Positions 1-7,269 of a stretch of 64,000 nucleotides of DNA are shown in pieces. Position numbers and translations under genes: made by a program. The notes under the pieces were generated by a model. It saw nothing but the letters and a program-made list of their open reading frames with translations, made no database searches and was not told where the DNA came from. Every line of letters begins with the position of its first letter. The first letter of the stretch is position 1. This DNA comes from Novosphingobium sp. 18050 (lineage in GTDB: Bacteria > Pseudomonadota > Alphaproteobacteria > Sphingomonadales > Sphingomonadaceae), in the NCBI RefSeq assembly GCF_902706195.1, contig NZ_CACSJO010000001.1:248001-312000 (forward strand), read 5' to 3'.

Positions 1-1
1 C

Positions 2-241
2 GGCATCGTGTCCGCGCCCAGCTTCCACACGGCGGCGGCCGTGCTTTACATCGTGGCGGGCTGGCGCTGTCCTTCCTTGCGCTGGCCGGTCACACTGATG
101 AACGCAGCAATGCTGCTCTCCACCCCGGTCGAAGGCACGCATTACCTGATCGACATGATTCTGGGCGTGATGGTGGCCCTGACTGCGCTGGCGCTGGTGC
201 GCCTATACGAGCGCAAGGTGATCGCTCCTCACCACGCCTGA
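2..241 (+). CDS. PAP2-superfamily phosphatase, C-terminal part (5' end outside window)
   Basis: The 79 visible codons hold the two C-terminal signatures of the PAP2 family: SFHT (the SxxxH region) followed about 40 residues later by GTHYLIDMILG (the second catalytic His and the D..G pattern). Hydrophobic stretches flank both, as expected for an integral membrane lipid or inositol-phosphoceramide-type phosphatase/transferase. The frame is open to the left edge, so the start and first half are missing. The stop is followed at once by a strong terminator hairpin. The family call rests on these motifs; substrate cannot be inferred. Confidence 0.75.
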   Translation, partial: GIVSAPSFHTAAAVLYIVAGWRCPSLRWPVTLMNAAMLLSTPVEGTHYLIDMILGVMVALTALALVRLYERKVIAPHHA

Positions 242-250
242 CGGGCAATC

Positions 251-286
251 GCATAAAAAAGGGGCGCCTCGCAGCGCCCCTTTTCC
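251..286. terminator. Bidirectional rho-independent terminator
   Basis: An 11-bp stem (257-267 with 274-284) has A-rich sequence on its left and T-rich sequence on its right. It lies between the convergent ends of the PAP2 gene and the MaoC-type dehydratase gene, so it can serve both strands. Confidence 0.85.
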
Positions 287-308
287 TTTCATGCCGCCTG
301 TGCCGCAA

Positions 309-1484
309 TCACCCCGGCTTTTTGGGCAACTCGATCTCGGCAAGACCCAGGCACATTTTCACGCCCTTCTGGTTCTGCATGAGGTGCTTGACCTGGATGA
401 TGTGACGCCCTTCATCATCGACCATCTTGTCGACGACTTCGGCGGTCTGGATCGTTACGTCGCCCGAAAGTGCAGGCCCGCGGTAGTTGGCGGTGGAGTG
501 AACCACCATGCCCCACTCGCCCGCCCAGCCGGCAAGGTAATCGGTAACCCAAGCGCCCATGGAGGCGCCGTAACCATAAGCGCGCGGCATGCCGATCTTG
601 CGGGCATACTTGGGGAACAGATGCCCGCGCGAAGGGCCGTAATAAGCGCCATCGGTGATGGCCGGATTGATCCGCTCCATCACCGGATCGTTCTCATGCC
701 CCGCCATTTCCTTGGTAAAGCCAAGCGCTTCCAGATCGATCTGGCGCCGGTCGAGCGTGCCCCAGACGGTGAAGAGATACGAGCGCCATTCGGTGGCGAA
801 GCTGGCAACGGTATGCGGCCCGAACACGCGCTCCGGCAGTTGGTCTCCTACATTGACCTCGTCCCACCAGCGCTCTCCGTGGCCCAGATCGTGCAGCATC
901 TGCACCCAGGCGAACTTGCGTTCCTCCAGCTGTGCCAGTTCGGCATCCGTCCACTCAGGCTCTTCGAACTCGGCGGTGTTGACGGTATCGCCACCCGCGG
1001 CCGCACGGTAGCGGATCGCAGTCGAGCGCTGCTTGGCGATCAGTTCGCCGTTCTGGTTGCGGTAGTAGTTATCGCCGCGCTGGAAGCAGGTAGGACCAAA
1101 GCCGGTCTGCTTGACGGTATAGTCGTAAGGGATGCGCTCGTTGCTGATCACATCGCCGCCGAATACGCGCGGGCCATAGTGCCAGAACTCGTCCCCGCCG
1201 AAAAGCAGATGCGATTCGGCGATGCGGCCCATGCACGAGGACGACGTGCCGTGGCTGTCGTCCATCACGATCGGGAAGCTCTGCGGCGCGACCAGCTTGC
1301 CCCAGCGGCTTGCGGCGGCATAGGCCGGGTCGAAATGCGCAAGGTTGGGGTAGTGCATCGCCTGTACCCAGCGGCGGATATCGTTGTTGCCGAGCGGCTC
1401 GCGGATCGGGGAACTGTCGATGACTTTACCGAGGTACTGGTCGATGTCCGAGCAATCGAACTCCTGCTGCGCCACTTCCGACAT
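309..1484 (-). CDS. MaoC / FAS1-like dehydratase (hotdog fold) protein
   Basis: This 391-aa protein looks like a two-hotdog enoyl-CoA hydratase-type protein. The N-terminal half resembles the FAS1-like dehydratase (MaoC_dehydrat_N) domain. The C-terminal half has a MaoC-like stretch around GHLFPKYARKIGMPRAYGYGASMGAWVTDYL and ends in the usual core strand pattern. Such proteins hydrate or dehydrate acyl-CoA intermediates in catabolic pathways. The ATG is preceded by GAGGAT. It is divergent from a nitronate monooxygenase gene across a 206-bp spacer that carries two perfect palindromes, so coordinated TetR-type control is plausible. Substrate unknown. Confidence 0.75.
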   Translation of the reverse strand: MSEVAQQEFDCSDIDQYLGKVIDSSPIREPLGNNDIRRWVQAMHYPNLAHFDPAYAAASRWGKLVAPQSFPIVMDDSHGTSSSCMGRIAESHLLFGGDEFWHYGPRVFGGDVISNERIPYDYTVKQTGFGPTCFQRGDNYYRNQNGELIAKQRSTAIRYRAAAGGDTVNTAEFEEPEWTDAELAQLEERKFAWVQMLHDLGHGERWWDEVNVGDQLPERVFGPHTVASFATEWRSYLFTVWGTLDRRQIDLEALGFTKEMAGHENDPVMERINPAITDGAYYGPSRGHLFPKYARKIGMPRAYGYGASMGAWVTDYLAGWAGEWGMVVHSTANYRGPALSGDVTIQTAEVVDKMVDDEGRHIIQVKHLMQNQKGVKMCLGLAEIELPKKPG

Positions 1485-1534
1485 TGTGGGTGATCCTCTT
1501 TCCGATACGGTGCCGCATCGGTGCGGCCACCACT

Positions 1535-1554
1535 AATAGACAGCGGTGTCTATT
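1535..1554. promoter_or_regulatory. Palindromic operator candidate
   Basis: A perfect inverted repeat, AATAGACA-GCGG-TGTCTATT, lies 51 bp upstream of the MaoC-type gene start in the divergent spacer. The symmetry and size fit a TetR-family operator. No regulator gene is adjacent, so the cognate protein is unknown. Confidence 0.6.
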
Positions 1555-1662
1555 TCAGCCCTCCGGTGAGGTCACGCCGATTTGCGCAGCCAGCCAACGT
1601 CAACGCCGTGGCGGTATGCCGGCTTTCTCTCGACAGGCGCCGCCCACGCGATTATGCCCCAA

Positions 1663-1680
1663 TTTAATCGAACGATTAAA
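1663..1680. promoter_or_regulatory. Palindromic operator candidate directly upstream of the NMO gene
   Basis: A perfect inverted repeat, TTTAATCG-AA-CGATTAAA, ends 10 bp before the ATG of the nitronate monooxygenase, just ahead of its ribosome binding site. A protein bound here would block transcription or initiation. Its sequence is unrelated to the palindrome at 1535-1554, so two different regulators may act in one spacer. Confidence 0.6.
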
Positions 1681-1690
1681 CGGAGACGAG

Positions 1691-2653
1691 ATGCCCCTGC
1701 CCGCGCTGTTCCAGTCGTTGCGCCTTCCCGTGATCGCGGCCCCCATGTTCATCGTCTCGAACCCGGATCTGGTGATCGCGCAGGTACGCGCCGGCGTGGT
1801 CGGCAGCTTCCCCGCGCTCAACGCCCGGCCGGCAAGCCAGCTCGACGAATGGCTGCACCAGATCACCGAGGCAACGCAGGGATGCGGCGTCCCCTTCGCC
1901 GTGAACCTCATCGTCCACCGCACCAACAATCGGCTTGAGGAAGACCTCGCCCTGCTGGAAAAGTGGAAGGTGCCGCTGGTAATCACCTCGCTGGGCGCGC
2001 GCGAGGATGTGAACGCTGCCGTGCACGGCTGGGGCGGCAAGGTGCTCCATGACGTCATCGACGATACGTTTGCCCGCAAGGCCGTCGCCAAGGGCGCTGA
2101 TGGCCTCATCGCCGTCGCCGCCGGAGCCGGCGGGCATGCCGGGTCGCAATCGCCTTTCGCGCTGATGCAGGAAATCCGTGCCTGGTTCGACGGGCCAGTG
2201 GCGCTGTCCGGCGCAATCGCCTGCGGCCGGTCAATCCTGGCGGCGCAGGCGATGGGGGCGGACTTCGCCTATATCGGCACGCCCTGGATCGCCACGCCCG
2301 AAGCCAATGCCGTCGATGGCTACAAGCAGGCCATCGTCGCGGGAGGCGCAGCCGACATCGTCAATTCCAACCTATTCACCGGGGTCCACGGCAATTACCT
2401 GCGCCCCTCGATCGTCGCAGCCGGCATGGACCCGGACAACCTGCCCGATGGCGACAAGAGCCAGATGAGCTTCGCGTCCGGCGGCAACATGGACGCCAAG
2501 GCCTGGAAAGACATCTGGGGCGCCGGACAAGGCATTGCCGCCGTTCACGCCGTAGAGCCGGTGGCAGACCGGGTGGCGACACTGGCGGCGCAGTATCAGT
2601 CGGCAAAGGACGAACTGCGCGCCCGCACCGGCATGAGCGCCGCCGTGGGCTGA
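1691..2653 (+). CDS. Nitronate monooxygenase (2-nitropropane dioxygenase family)
   Basis: This 320-aa FMN-dependent TIM-barrel enzyme oxidises alkyl nitronates, or related substrates in catabolic clusters. Family features visible are the N-terminal LRLPVIAAPMF segment, the GAREDVNAAVHGWGGKVLHDV region, the AGAGGHAGSQSPFAL loop (containing the GGHxG flavin/catalytic His region) and GADFAYIGTPWIATPEA. The ATG at 1691 was chosen over upstream in-frame codons because GGAGA lies just before it and the protein then begins at the conserved first strand. Its 3' end overlaps the convergent AHH gene by 58 bp. Confidence 0.88.
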   Translation: MPLPALFQSLRLPVIAAPMFIVSNPDLVIAQVRAGVVGSFPALNARPASQLDEWLHQITEATQGCGVPFAVNLIVHRTNNRLEEDLALLEKWKVPLVITSLGAREDVNAAVHGWGGKVLHDVIDDTFARKAVAKGADGLIAVAAGAGGHAGSQSPFALMQEIRAWFDGPVALSGAIACGRSILAAQAMGADFAYIGTPWIATPEANAVDGYKQAIVAGGAADIVNSNLFTGVHGNYLRPSIVAAGMDPDNLPDGDKSQMSFASGGNMDAKAWKDIWGAGQGIAAVHAVEPVADRVATLAAQYQSAKDELRARTGMSAAVG

Positions 2654-3117
2654 ACCAGAGCAACGCGCGGCGTGGTCACCACACGGGTCGAACCCCAAAG
2701 GGCATCGGCCATCGCATCGAGTTCAGTGAAATCGACACCCGCGCCCAGCGGGTCGCACCGGTTGAGCCGCAACCGGCGGCGCCGCCCGTCGAGCAGATAT
2801 CGCCGTAGAGCGCGCTGAAGCAGGTCGAGCCGCATATGTGCCTGCAGCGCCGCACCCGACGGATCGGCGGCGCGCATCGCCGACCACGCCGCCTCGATCT
2901 GGCCCACCCGCTCGATCACCAACTGGCTGTAAAGCCGATGCGGCCCCCGATGCAGCGGCAGGCCCATGCGAAGCGCCGCCGGCTCGTCACAGGGGAGCAG
3001 AAGGCCATTCTCGCGAAAATCCTCGAAACGATATCGCTCACCACCGATGCTCGCGAACATGCGCGCAAAAGCGCCATTGCCGAGCAATTGGCGTGGCAGC
3101 AGGTGATGCCGTTGCAA
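2596..3117 (-). CDS. AHH-type HNH/EndoVII-fold nuclease-like protein
   Basis: The segment LQRHHLLPRQLL..AFARMF followed by YRFEDFRENGLLLP and LPLHRGPHRLYSQLV matches the AHH family of the HNH/EndoVII nuclease superfamily; the HH pair and later H/Y residues are present. Members occur in toxins and as stand-alone proteins. The start is uncertain. Only TTG at 3117 is a usual start, yet the reading continues upstream (FRAVNRNDRPGYDPG) to an amber stop at 3199-3201 with no ATG, GTG or TTG, and that upstream part looks coding. CTG at 3180 is an alternative. The upstream gene is in the same frame. Confidence 0.65.
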   Translation of the reverse strand: MQRHHLLPRQLLGNGAFARMFASIGGERYRFEDFRENGLLLPCDEPAALRMGLPLHRGPHRLYSQLVIERVGQIEAAWSAMRAADPSGAALQAHMRLDLLQRALRRYLLDGRRRRLRLNRCDPLGAGVDFTELDAMADALWGSTRVVTTPRVALVQPTAALMPVRARSSSFAD

Positions 3118-3198
3118 TCCCGGGTCGTAGCCCGGCCGGTCGTTGCGATTGACAGCGCGAAAGGAAAGGCGGGATCTCAGGCCCCAGGTCCCGGAAAG

Positions 3199-4062
3199 CT
3201 ACAGCGCCTCTCTCCAGACCAACACCAGATTGCCGACTTGCGATGGCTCGGCCAGCAGCGCGCCGGGCCCGGTCCCGATCCGCAGCGGCTCTGCGATACG
3301 TCCCTGCCGCACGAGATGGTCCACCACCCGAATCGCGAGCTTGACGGTATCGGCGGGGCTTTCCCCTGCCCTGCCCTCCATCTGCATCTCCTGGCCGGTG
3401 AAATGAGCGAGGCCCTGGCTGGCAATGCTTCCGTCAGCCCCGCGTACCAGCGTGGTCAGACCCAGCGCGGGAAATGCGCCGCCCGACAGCCAGCCCAGCA
3501 CCATGCGCGAGAAGTAACGCGGCTCCATAAGCGTCTGTGCGGGCGCCCACGCAACCCCCGCCACCGGCAAGTTGAGAGCAAGGTCGGCCGCCAGCCCCAT
3601 CAATGTCCGCAGCACCGGCTGTAGCGTACCCCCTGCGGCGATATGGCCCGAAGGCAGGAGTTCGACGGCCTCGCATAGGCCGTCCATACCGTCCTCGCCC
3701 TCAAAGCCGTACATGTATCCAGGCGTGGTGATTGGCACTGGCGCCGCCGGGGCAAGCCCCCGCATGTCGAACGTCAGGCCGCTCGCCAGCAGTTCCAGCC
3801 AGCCCTCCTCCGGTGCGGGCATATGGCTGACCCGCGCCAACAACCCCGCCGCGTGCGAGGATTCGATGAGCCGCGCGATATCCTGCGCGCCGGGCCTTGT
3901 CCCGGGCCGGAACAACAGGGACAGGCCAGCGCCTCCGACATCGGCCAGCTGCCGGGTACCGCTCTGCTGAAAGGAATGGGCCAACACCTTGTGCTCCAGC
4001 TTGAGTGTCTCGCGCAGACGACTAGGCACCATTCGCGGCGCAGCGTCGAGTCCGTTTAGCAC
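3199..4062 (-). CDS. Protein of unknown function (287 aa)
   Basis: I do not recognise a domain. The protein is soluble-looking, without a clear signal peptide or membrane segment, and Gly/Ala/Leu-rich. I chose GTG at 4062 because AGGGAG sits 7 nt before it. The longer reading to 4116 would run into the flavodoxin gene. It starts 13 bp after the flavodoxin stop, so the two are probably co-transcribed. It ends in an amber codon directly followed, in the same frame, by the AHH-protein reading. Confidence 0.6.
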   Translation of the reverse strand: MLNGLDAAPRMVPSRLRETLKLEHKVLAHSFQQSGTRQLADVGGAGLSLLFRPGTRPGAQDIARLIESSHAAGLLARVSHMPAPEEGWLELLASGLTFDMRGLAPAAPVPITTPGYMYGFEGEDGMDGLCEAVELLPSGHIAAGGTLQPVLRTLMGLAADLALNLPVAGVAWAPAQTLMEPRYFSRMVLGWLSGGAFPALGLTTLVRGADGSIASQGLAHFTGQEMQMEGRAGESPADTVKLAIRVVDHLVRQGRIAEPLRIGTGPGALLAEPSQVGNLVLVWREAL

Positions 4063-4075
4063 TGAGCATCTCCCT

Positions 4076-4549
4076 TCAGAATATGCCGAGCGCAAGGCCC
4101 TCTGCCAGCGCCGCACCGATGTCCATGCAGTCCTGCAGCTGTTCCTGCGGGACGTGTTTTTGCGCCAGTATCGCCTCAGGCTCCTGCGCGCCCAGATTGA
4201 CGATCAGCGGCTCCGCCACGCGCCGCAGACGCCAGCCGGTGACGATACGGTCGATCTGTGCCTGCGCGCCGCGCCCGTCCGATCCCGCCGCAATGGCCGT
4301 TGCATAAGGACGCCCCTCGATCCGGCCGAGCAGCGGATAATAACACCGGTCGAACATCTCTTTCATCATGCCGGTCATCGAGCCCAGGTTTTCCGGGCAG
4401 ACGAAGACATACCCCCCAGCCGCCAGCAGGTCATTGGACACGGCGGCGCCTGCCGCGATCAACCGCGCATGATCGCCCGCTCCGGCGTAGATTGCCTCGG
4501 CCATGGCGCGGGCGGCGCCGGTACGGCTGTGCCAGAGAATTACGAGCAA
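4076..4549 (-). CDS. Flavodoxin / NADPH-dependent FMN reductase family protein
   Basis: This 157-aa protein starts with a beta strand and the phosphate-binding loop WHSRTGAARAMAEAI (S/T-x-T-G-x-T-like). It later shows VFVCPENLGSMTGMMKEMFDRCYYPLLG, typical of the flavodoxin-2/FMN reductase fold with the glycine-rich FMN loop. It probably binds FMN and handles electrons for an unknown partner. The start is TTG: AAGGA precedes it by about 10 nt and an in-frame stop lies just upstream with no ATG between. It is the first gene of a three-gene operon. Confidence 0.75.
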   Translation of the reverse strand: MLVILWHSRTGAARAMAEAIYAGAGDHARLIAAGAAVSNDLLAAGGYVFVCPENLGSMTGMMKEMFDRCYYPLLGRIEGRPYATAIAAGSDGRGAQAQIDRIVTGWRLRRVAEPLIVNLGAQEPEAILAQKHVPQEQLQDCMDIGAALAEGLALGIF

Positions 4550-4708
4550 AGAATCAGCAGTCCTTGTTGCCTGTACTCCTCATGCCACCAATACCTTCCG
4601 GCATGCCACCGTGGCCGACAAGAATTTGGCTCTAAATCGGCGGCGAAATGCGGGGAGCGGCCCGGTGCCAGCCCTTCACGCGGGGGACCACCTGGAGTAA
4701 CGCGGGCC

Positions 4709-6496
4709 ATGGAATCACGATCTGCTTCCGTTTTCGGAATCGATCGCTCGCTGACAGGCAAGGCCTGGCGCTGGCGCGGTGGCAACATGGACCTGAGCGA
4801 CGGTCCCGGCGGGTTGGAGGACGATATCGTCACCCAGCTCCTGCTTTCGCGCGGCGTCGCGCGTGACGACCTGGCACGCCATCGCAATCCATCCCTGCGC
4901 GAATTTCTGCCCAACCCGTCCGCTTTCCGCGACATGGACGCCGCCGCCGACCGGCTCACCCAGGCGGTGATGGCCGGCGAGACGGTCACCGTCTACGGCG
5001 ACTACGACGTCGACGGGGCGACCAGCGCGGCGTTGCTCCTGCTGCTGCTGCGCGATCTGGGGCAGGAGGGACGCTACTACATCCCCGACCGCCTCCTCGA
5101 AGGCTACGGCCCCTCCGGCGAGGCGCTGGTGCGCATCGCCGGCGAGGGTTCAAGCCTCATCGTCACCGTAGACTGCGGCGCGATGGCGTTCGAGGCGCTG
5201 GAGATGGCGCACCAGGCCGGCGTCGACGTGATTGTGGTCGACCATCACAAGTGCTCCCCCCAACTCCCCCGCGCCGCCGCGCTGGTCAATCCCAACCGTC
5301 TCGACGAGGACGAACTGGCCGCATCCCATGGCCACCTCGCGGCGGTCGGCGTCGCCTTCCTTCTCGCGGTGGCGACCGTGCGCACCCTGCGCGGGCGCGG
5401 CTTCTTCGCAAACCGCCGCGAGCCGGACCTGTTCGCCCTGCTCGACCTCGTGGCGCTGGGCACGGTGGCAGATGTCGCCGCGCTGCACGGTCTCAACCGC
5501 GCGTTCGTGGCGCAGGGCCTCAAGGTGATGGCCAAGCGCGACAACATAGGAATGTCGGCCCTGATCGACGCCAGCCGGCTGGGCCGTGCGCCTTCGTGCA
5601 GCGATCTCGGCTTTGCGCTGGGACCGCGCATCAATGCGGGCGGGCGCGTGGGCGAATCGACGCTCGGCGTGCGCCTGCTGACCTCCACCGACGCCGACGA
5701 GGCCAAGGACATCGCCGCCCAGCTCTCCCGCCTCAATGACGAGCGCCGGGGCATCGAGCAGGCGGTGCAGGAAATGGCCGAGATGCAGCTGGACCGCCAG
5801 CACAACCGCTCGGTGATCGTCGTGGCCGGCGAAGGCTGGCATCCGGGCGTGATCGGCATCGTCGCGGGCCGCATCAAGGAAAAAACCGGGAAGCCCACTC
5901 TCGTCATCGCGATGGGCGCGGACGACGCCGGCAACGGCAAGGGATCGGGCCGCTCGATCTCGGGCGTGGACCTGGGCGCCGCGATCATCGCCGCGCGCGA
6001 AATGGACCTGCTGGTGGCCGGCGGCGGCCACGCCATGGCCGCCGGCCTGACGATCGCACCCGGAAAGCTCGATGCCCTGTCGGATTGGCTGGACGAGCGG
6101 CTTGCCGCGGATGTCTCACGCGCGAGTACCAGCCAGTCGATGCTGCTCGACCTTGCCCTCAATCCCGGCGGCCTCACGCCATCCCTGATAGAGACGCTGG
6201 AGAGCGCCGGTCCCTACGGCATGGGCTGGCCCGGCCCGCGCGTCGCCGTTGGCCCCGTACGTATCATCAAGGCCGACGTGGTGGGCGCGGACCACTTGCG
6301 CCTGATCGTCTCCGGTCCGGACGGCGGCCGTTTCAAGGCAATGGCGTTCCGCTCGGCCGAAAGCGAAATGGGACAGGCGCTCCTCCATGCCTCGCAGGGG
6401 CGCCGGCTTTGGCTGGCAGGACGCGCGAAGATCGATGATTGGGGTAGCCGTCCGCAGGCGGAGCTGCACCTCGATGACGCCGCTTTCTGCGATTGA
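4709..6496 (+). CDS. recJ: Single-stranded-DNA-specific exonuclease RecJ
   Basis: RecJ degrades ssDNA 5' to 3' in recombination and mismatch repair. The 595-aa product has the full DHH/DHHA1 set: GDYDVDGATSA (motif I), VDCGAM, VVDHHK (motif III), the LVALGTVADVAAL region, GPRINAGGRVGE, and the C-terminal GGGHAMAAGLTI of DHHA1, followed by an OB-fold tail. The ATG at 4709 gives the normal length; upstream in-frame codons belong to no recognisable protein. It is divergent from the flavodoxin operon. Confidence 0.95.
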   Translation: MESRSASVFGIDRSLTGKAWRWRGGNMDLSDGPGGLEDDIVTQLLLSRGVARDDLARHRNPSLREFLPNPSAFRDMDAAADRLTQAVMAGETVTVYGDYDVDGATSAALLLLLLRDLGQEGRYYIPDRLLEGYGPSGEALVRIAGEGSSLIVTVDCGAMAFEALEMAHQAGVDVIVVDHHKCSPQLPRAAALVNPNRLDEDELAASHGHLAAVGVAFLLAVATVRTLRGRGFFANRREPDLFALLDLVALGTVADVAALHGLNRAFVAQGLKVMAKRDNIGMSALIDASRLGRAPSCSDLGFALGPRINAGGRVGESTLGVRLLTSTDADEAKDIAAQLSRLNDERRGIEQAVQEMAEMQLDRQHNRSVIVVAGEGWHPGVIGIVAGRIKEKTGKPTLVIAMGADDAGNGKGSGRSISGVDLGAAIIAAREMDLLVAGGGHAMAAGLTIAPGKLDALSDWLDERLAADVSRASTSQSMLLDLALNPGGLTPSLIETLESAGPYGMGWPGPRVAVGPVRIIKADVVGADHLRLIVSGPDGGRFKAMAFRSAESEMGQALLHASQGRRLWLAGRAKIDDWGSRPQAELHLDDAAFCD

Positions 6497-6536
6497 AAAG
6501 GCGATATGAATTTTTTCTCAAACTAGGGATTGACCA

Positions 6537-6557
6537 CTCTACCGACCCCCGGTAGAG
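6537..6557. terminator. Short stem-loop after recJ
   Basis: CTCTACC and GGTAGAG pair across a 7-nt C-rich loop, 40 bp after the recJ stop and 32 bp before the first tRNA-Glu. It has no U-tract. It could end recJ transcripts or shape the tRNA leader. Confidence 0.35.
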
Positions 6558-6588
6558 GGCCGGTCCTGCCTCCGGCGCAACCCGGTAT

Positions 6589-6663
6589 GGCCCCTTCGTC
6601 TAGCGGTTAGGACGCGGCCCTTTCACGGCTGAAACACGGGTTCGATTCCCGTAGGGGTCACCA
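6589..6663 (+). tRNA. tRNA-Glu (TTC)
   Basis: The sequence folds as a complete cloverleaf: acceptor GGCCCCT pairing with AGGGGTC, D-arm TCTAGCGGTTAGGA, anticodon loop CTTTCAC giving TTC, T-arm GGTTCGATTCC, and an encoded CCA. The anticodon reads GAA and GAG codons. Confidence 0.96.
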
Positions 6664-6701
6664 TTCTTCAGGATGGTGTGGTAAACCGAAAATGGCTTCA
6701 T

Positions 6702-6776
6702 GGCCCCTTCGTCTAGCGGTTAGGACGCGGCCCTCTCACGGCTGAAACACGAGTTCGATTCTCGTAGGGGTCACCA
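6702..6776 (+). tRNA. tRNA-Glu (CTC)
   Basis: Nearly identical to the tRNA-Glu 38 bp upstream, differing in the anticodon loop (CTCTCAC, anticodon CTC) and in two T-arm positions that keep base pairing. CCA is encoded. A degraded copy of its 3' half is found at 10135-10185. Confidence 0.96.
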
Positions 6777-7269
6777 TTTTTTCAAGCACTGTGATGCTTA
6801 CCGGCAGAGAATGCCAAACAACCCCTGAATACCCGGATGTGCGTTGACCAGGATGCCGAAGTGCTTCTCTGGACGCGAATCAACCTCCCCTTATTTTTCA
6901 CTGCCTCAAGCCATCGATTACCGACGGCAGAGAGACGGCGGCGCGGCGCGATGCCCATGCTGTGGCAAGGCCAATCAGCCATTTACTGAAGCAGCAGGAC
7001 TGAGCGACGCATCGTACATCCGTGCTCGCCGCCGGATATCCCTCCGACGATATCGTGTTTCCCACCAGAAACACTATTTCGCGACGCCATCATCCTTAAA
7101 ATATCGCGATATTTCGCCATTCTCTTCATCTGGCAGTTCCTCAGCGCCGCATGCACTGCGCGAACAGCAAAGCATTGCGAGCCATGCTAATTCATATCAA
7201 CATGCGGAAAACGGCGTTTCAGATCCGAAGCTAACGACGACGGCGCCGCTTTTGAGGGAGAGAGAGACG
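6777..7269. other. Gene-free leader region before the TonB-dependent receptor
   Basis: I see no convincing gene in these 493 bp. The stretch after about 7050 is visibly more A/T-rich than its surroundings and holds a 16-bp perfect palindrome (7099-7114). Promoter and operator elements of the receptor gene probably lie here. Confidence 0.5.
7099..7114. promoter_or_regulatory. 16-bp palindrome upstream of the TonB-dependent receptor
   Basis: AAATATCGCGATATTT is a perfect dyad in an A/T-rich stretch 156 bp before the receptor ATG. It is a candidate regulator binding site; the regulator is unknown. Confidence 0.35.

Noticed and set aside
291..1493. 400-codon plus-strand frame opposite the MaoC-type gene
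   Set aside because: It is the antisense shadow of a well-supported gene. The translation is low-complexity Arg/Ala/His-rich with no domain, and there is no ribosome binding site.
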